NCBI GenBank assembly: GCA_030745955.1
Contig: JASLNQ010000101.1
Span: 1-7,626 of the forward strand
Direction of reading: 5' to 3'
Origin: Dehalococcoidia bacterium
GTDB taxonomy: Bacteria > Chloroflexota > Dehalococcoidia > UBA1151 > UBA1328
Length of the DNA stretch: 7,626 nt
Every line of letters begins with the position of its first letter. Position 1 is the first letter of the stretch. The notes beneath the pieces were generated by a model. That model was not told the origin of the DNA. It did no database searches and saw only the letters and a list, made by a program, of their open reading frames with translations. The position numbers were made by a program, and so were the translations under genes. Positions 5,606 through 7,626 of this stretch are shown here, one piece after another.

Positions 5606-7007
5606 TGAAGCTGTCGCAAACGGCCACGAGGCCGAACATGCCGCACCACCGGCGCAGGTGAGCGCTGACGTGATCGCGCGGGAGATGATCGCCACCACAA
5701 CCGGTGCCAGCGGCCGTTTCAAGGTTATCGCCTGGACACTTGGCGTCCTTTTCCTGGCCGGTATCGCCGCACTTGTATTGAAGTGGATCGACCAGGGCGA
5801 TGACAGCACAAAGTGGGGCTACGTCGCGGCGCTGGTTTCGTTCCTGCTGTCGGTCACCGGTGGTGCGCCGATGGTTGCCATGGCACCCGTGATGGCGAAA
5901 GCCAACTGGGTGCGACCGGTCACGCGCATTGCGGCTATCTTCTCGTTTGCCGGCATTGCGACGATCATCGCCCTGATCCCACTCGTCGCCCTGCTGCCAC
6001 CGCTGGTCACAGAGGGTGCCCGGCGGCGGACGATCTGGATGGAGGCCCCTGACTACTCGCCTCACATCTGGTCGACACTCGGCCTCGTATTGCTGTTGTT
6101 CGCGGGGATCGCCCTGTTCTACTCGGCAGCCATTCCGGACTTCGCATCGATGCGCGATCACTCAACCGGTTGGCGCCAGCGCTGGGGCAAGCGGCTTGCC
6201 AGGGGCTGGGTTGGCACAGACAGCCAGTGGCGCACGCTGCGACTGCGGATTGGCATGTTCGGGACGTTCTACTTCCTGATCCTGGTGTTTGTGAACTTCC
6301 TGATCTCGACTGACTTCGGCCAGAGCATAGTCCCCGGCTGGCGCGATGCCATCTTCCCGATGTACCACACGATCTCGTCGTTCCAGGCCGGTGTGGCAGG
6401 TGTTGTCATTGCCCTGTGGGCAGCGCGTCGTCACGTGAAGCTTGAAAAGTACGTACACGTCGATGCCTTCTGGTCGTTAGGGCGCCTCCTGTTCGCCCTG
6501 ACCCTGCTCTGGGTTTACTTCTTTTACTCATCGTTCATTGTGTTCTGGTACGGCCGCTCAGCGGGTGATGTGGCGTGGGTCGAACTGCTCATCAAGGGTC
6601 CCATGCTGTATGCCTTCATTGCCGGCGCTGTGCTGATCTGGTTCGTGCCGTGGTGGATCCTGATCTGGAACCGCGTACGGCGCAGCGTGAACGGGATGGC
6701 AATCGGTGCCGCGGTGATCCTTGTCGGGGTAATGCTTGACCGGATTCGGATTTTCGTTCCGGCGTGGTCGGTCCCGCCCGAGAAGATTCACGAGAAATGG
6801 CTCCACGAAATCCCCGACACGGTCTACCCCGATGTGTTCGACATACTGATCATGGCAGGTGGCGTATCCCTGGCGGTGCTGATCATCATGTTGATGACCC
6901 GTGTGATCCCGGTGCTCTCGGTCTGGCAGGTACAGGAGTTCAACCTGCTGGCGAAGCCCATCAAGTACATCAAGGGCCACGTATCGCTGGTCGCGAAGCC
7001 GGACTGA
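5598..7007 (+). CDS. NrfD-family ten-helix membrane subunit, ActC/ActF-like, without the HxGRPW motif
   Basis: The 469-residue product has about ten hydrophobic helices (roughly 41-62, 74-97, 107-133, 155-180, 216-236, 253-273, 293-316, 333-355, 364-387, 413-437). This is the topology of ACIII subunits ActC and ActF. Residues 237-256 (STDFGQSIVPGWRDAIFPMY) recall the ActC pattern SxDFxxSIVPGWxxTIFPPY, whereas residues 293-318 (SLGRLLFALTLLWVYFFYSS, then FIVFWY) recall the ActF pattern LGKLLFAFxxFWAYxxFSQ. Where the neighbouring ActC has HAGRPW, this protein has a stretch around residues 131-150 with ARRRTIW and no such motif. It therefore probably lacks the canonical quinol site, as ActF does. 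ATG 5598 is chosen over in-frame ATG 5559 because it gives an 8-base overlap with actB2 and follows AGGAG (5581-5585). ActF is usually encoded after actE; here the gene lies between actB2 and actC. It could also be an extra subunit alongside a true ActF downstream. Confidence 0.8.
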   Translation: MASEAVANGHEAEHAAPPAQVSADVIAREMIATTTGASGRFKVIAWTLGVLFLAGIAALVLKWIDQGDDSTKWGYVAALVSFLLSVTGGAPMVAMAPVMAKANWVRPVTRIAAIFSFAGIATIIALIPLVALLPPLVTEGARRRTIWMEAPDYSPHIWSTLGLVLLLFAGIALFYSAAIPDFASMRDHSTGWRQRWGKRLARGWVGTDSQWRTLRLRIGMFGTFYFLILVFVNFLISTDFGQSIVPGWRDAIFPMYHTISSFQAGVAGVVIALWAARRHVKLEKYVHVDAFWSLGRLLFALTLLWVYFFYSSFIVFWYGRSAGDVAWVELLIKGPMLYAFIAGAVLIWFVPWWILIWNRVRRSVNGMAIGAAVILVGVMLDRIRIFVPAWSVPPEKIHEKWLHEIPDTVYPDVFDILIMAGGVSLAVLIIMLMTRVIPVLSVWQVQEFNLLAKPIKYIKGHVSLVAKPD

Positions 7008-7054
7008 TATCACCGAACAATCTGCCCTGACAGCTACAGGTAACTAACTTACAG

Positions 7055-7626
7055 ATGCAACAGCGACGACAACTAGATCAGGTCTACACCAACCGTAAGC
7101 TCCTTAACGGTCAGTTGGACACGCCAAAGTGGTGGGCCCCGACGGTCACGGTACTCGGCATCGTCGTGGTTATCGGGCTGATCGTTATCGGGGTCATGGT
7201 CAACAAGGGGTTGGGCGTTACCGGCCTGTCGCGGCCCGTGTACTGGGGCCTGTTCATCACCACATTCGTTTTCTGGGTTGGTATCTCCCACGCCGGAATC
7301 ATGATTTCGGCCATTCTCCGCCTGACACAGGCCGAGTGGCGGCGCCCGGTAACGCGTGCGGCCGAGTTGCTTACGGTGTTCTCGCTGTTGACGGCCCTGG
7401 TGTTCCCGTTGATCCACGCCGGTCGTCCGTGGCGTATCGCCTACTGGATCATGCCGTACGACTTCGCCAGGGGTATTTACCCGAACGTGCGGTCGCCACT
7501 GATCTGGGACCCGGTGGCGATCGGCACGTACCTTACGGGTTCGACCCTGTTCCTGTATGTCGCACTGCTGCCCGACCTGGGTAACCTGCGTGACCGCACC
7601 GATGGCTGGCGTAACTCGATGTACAC
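7055..7626 (+). CDS. actC: ActC: quinol-site NrfD-family subunit of alternative complex III (3' end outside window)
   Basis: The frame is open from ATG 7055 to the window end, showing 190 residues of an expected roughly 450-490. After a short cytoplasmic N-terminus (MQQRRQLDQVYTNRK) there are helices at about 29-50, 62-89, 98-120 and 148-173. The motifs are those of ActC: GISHAGIMISAILRL (76-90), WRRPVTRAAE (95-104), HAGRPWRIAYW (121-131), PNVRSPLIWD (143-152) and LLPDLGNLRDR (171-181). In characterised ACIII the NrfD-type ActC carries the menaquinol site near the positive side and hands electrons to the iron-sulfur clusters of ActB; the His of HxGRPW is part of that region. The gene starts 47 bases after the previous NrfD-type gene. 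Its ribosome binding site is weak (AGG about 14 bases upstream). It aligns by eye with that neighbour (WxRPVTR; SPxIW; xIPD or LPD with LRD or MRD), so the two are paralogues. Confidence 0.88.
   Translation, partial: MQQRRQLDQVYTNRKLLNGQLDTPKWWAPTVTVLGIVVVIGLIVIGVMVNKGLGVTGLSRPVYWGLFITTFVFWVGISHAGIMISAILRLTQAEWRRPVTRAAELLTVFSLLTALVFPLIHAGRPWRIAYWIMPYDFARGIYPNVRSPLIWDPVAIGTYLTGSTLFLYVALLPDLGNLRDRTDGWRNSMY

Noticed and set aside
5538..6161. Minus-strand open frame opposite the NrfD-type gene (207 codons)
   Set aside because: Highly charged shadow frame without motifs; the plus-strand frame encodes a convincing ten-helix membrane protein.

Overview
The window holds the 5' half of an operon for an alternative complex III (ACIII)-type quinol oxidoreductase, preceded by the end of an unrelated repeat-protein gene and about 0.5 kb of apparently decayed sequence. 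All recognisable genes lie on the + strand, and the DNA looks moderately GC-rich. ACIII operons are known from Chloroflexota, Bacteroidota, Acidobacteriota, Planctomycetota, Myxococcota and others. The split ActB, the tandem NrfD genes and the style of the repeat protein make me lean towards an environmental Chloroflexota-like bacterium. That is a weak inference; the sequence alone does not fix the taxon.

Layout: (1) 1-687 is the C-terminal part of a protein built from exact 50-residue (150-nt) repeats, each with two cysteines. (2) 688-1207 holds no intact gene. A short ORF with a good ribosome binding site (796-1023) resembles the N-terminus of a dienelactone-hydrolase-type alpha/beta hydrolase and then breaks off. 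(3) 1208-1331 holds a plausible sigma70-type promoter and a leader with a 12-bp CG palindrome. (4) 1332-1622 encodes a 96-aa protein with two membrane segments that I do not recognise. (5) 1677-2450 encodes a membrane-anchored pentaheme cytochrome c (ActA). (6) 2516-4825 encodes a Tat-exported molybdopterin-oxidoreductase-fold protein that has lost all cofactor cysteines (ActB1). (7) 4859-5605 encodes a four-cluster ferredoxin-type protein (ActB2). (8) 5598-7007 encodes a ten-helix NrfD-family protein without the HxGRPW motif. (9) 7055 to the window end is the N-terminal part of a second NrfD-family protein with that motif (ActC).

How they work together, by analogy with characterised ACIII: quinol is oxidised at the NrfD-type membrane subunit, electrons pass through the iron-sulfur clusters of ActB2 to the ActA hemes, and then to a soluble cytochrome or copper protein or directly to a terminal oxidase. 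ActB1 is a structural relic of a molybdoenzyme. ActD, ActE and possibly further subunits would be expected downstream, outside the window.

The most interesting features are these. ActB, normally one polypeptide, is split here by a single in-frame TAG, with the two halves still in the same reading frame. A 14-codon mini-ORF bridges the stop of one half and the start of the other. Two divergent NrfD paralogues sit side by side. An unrecognised two-helix protein starts the operon.
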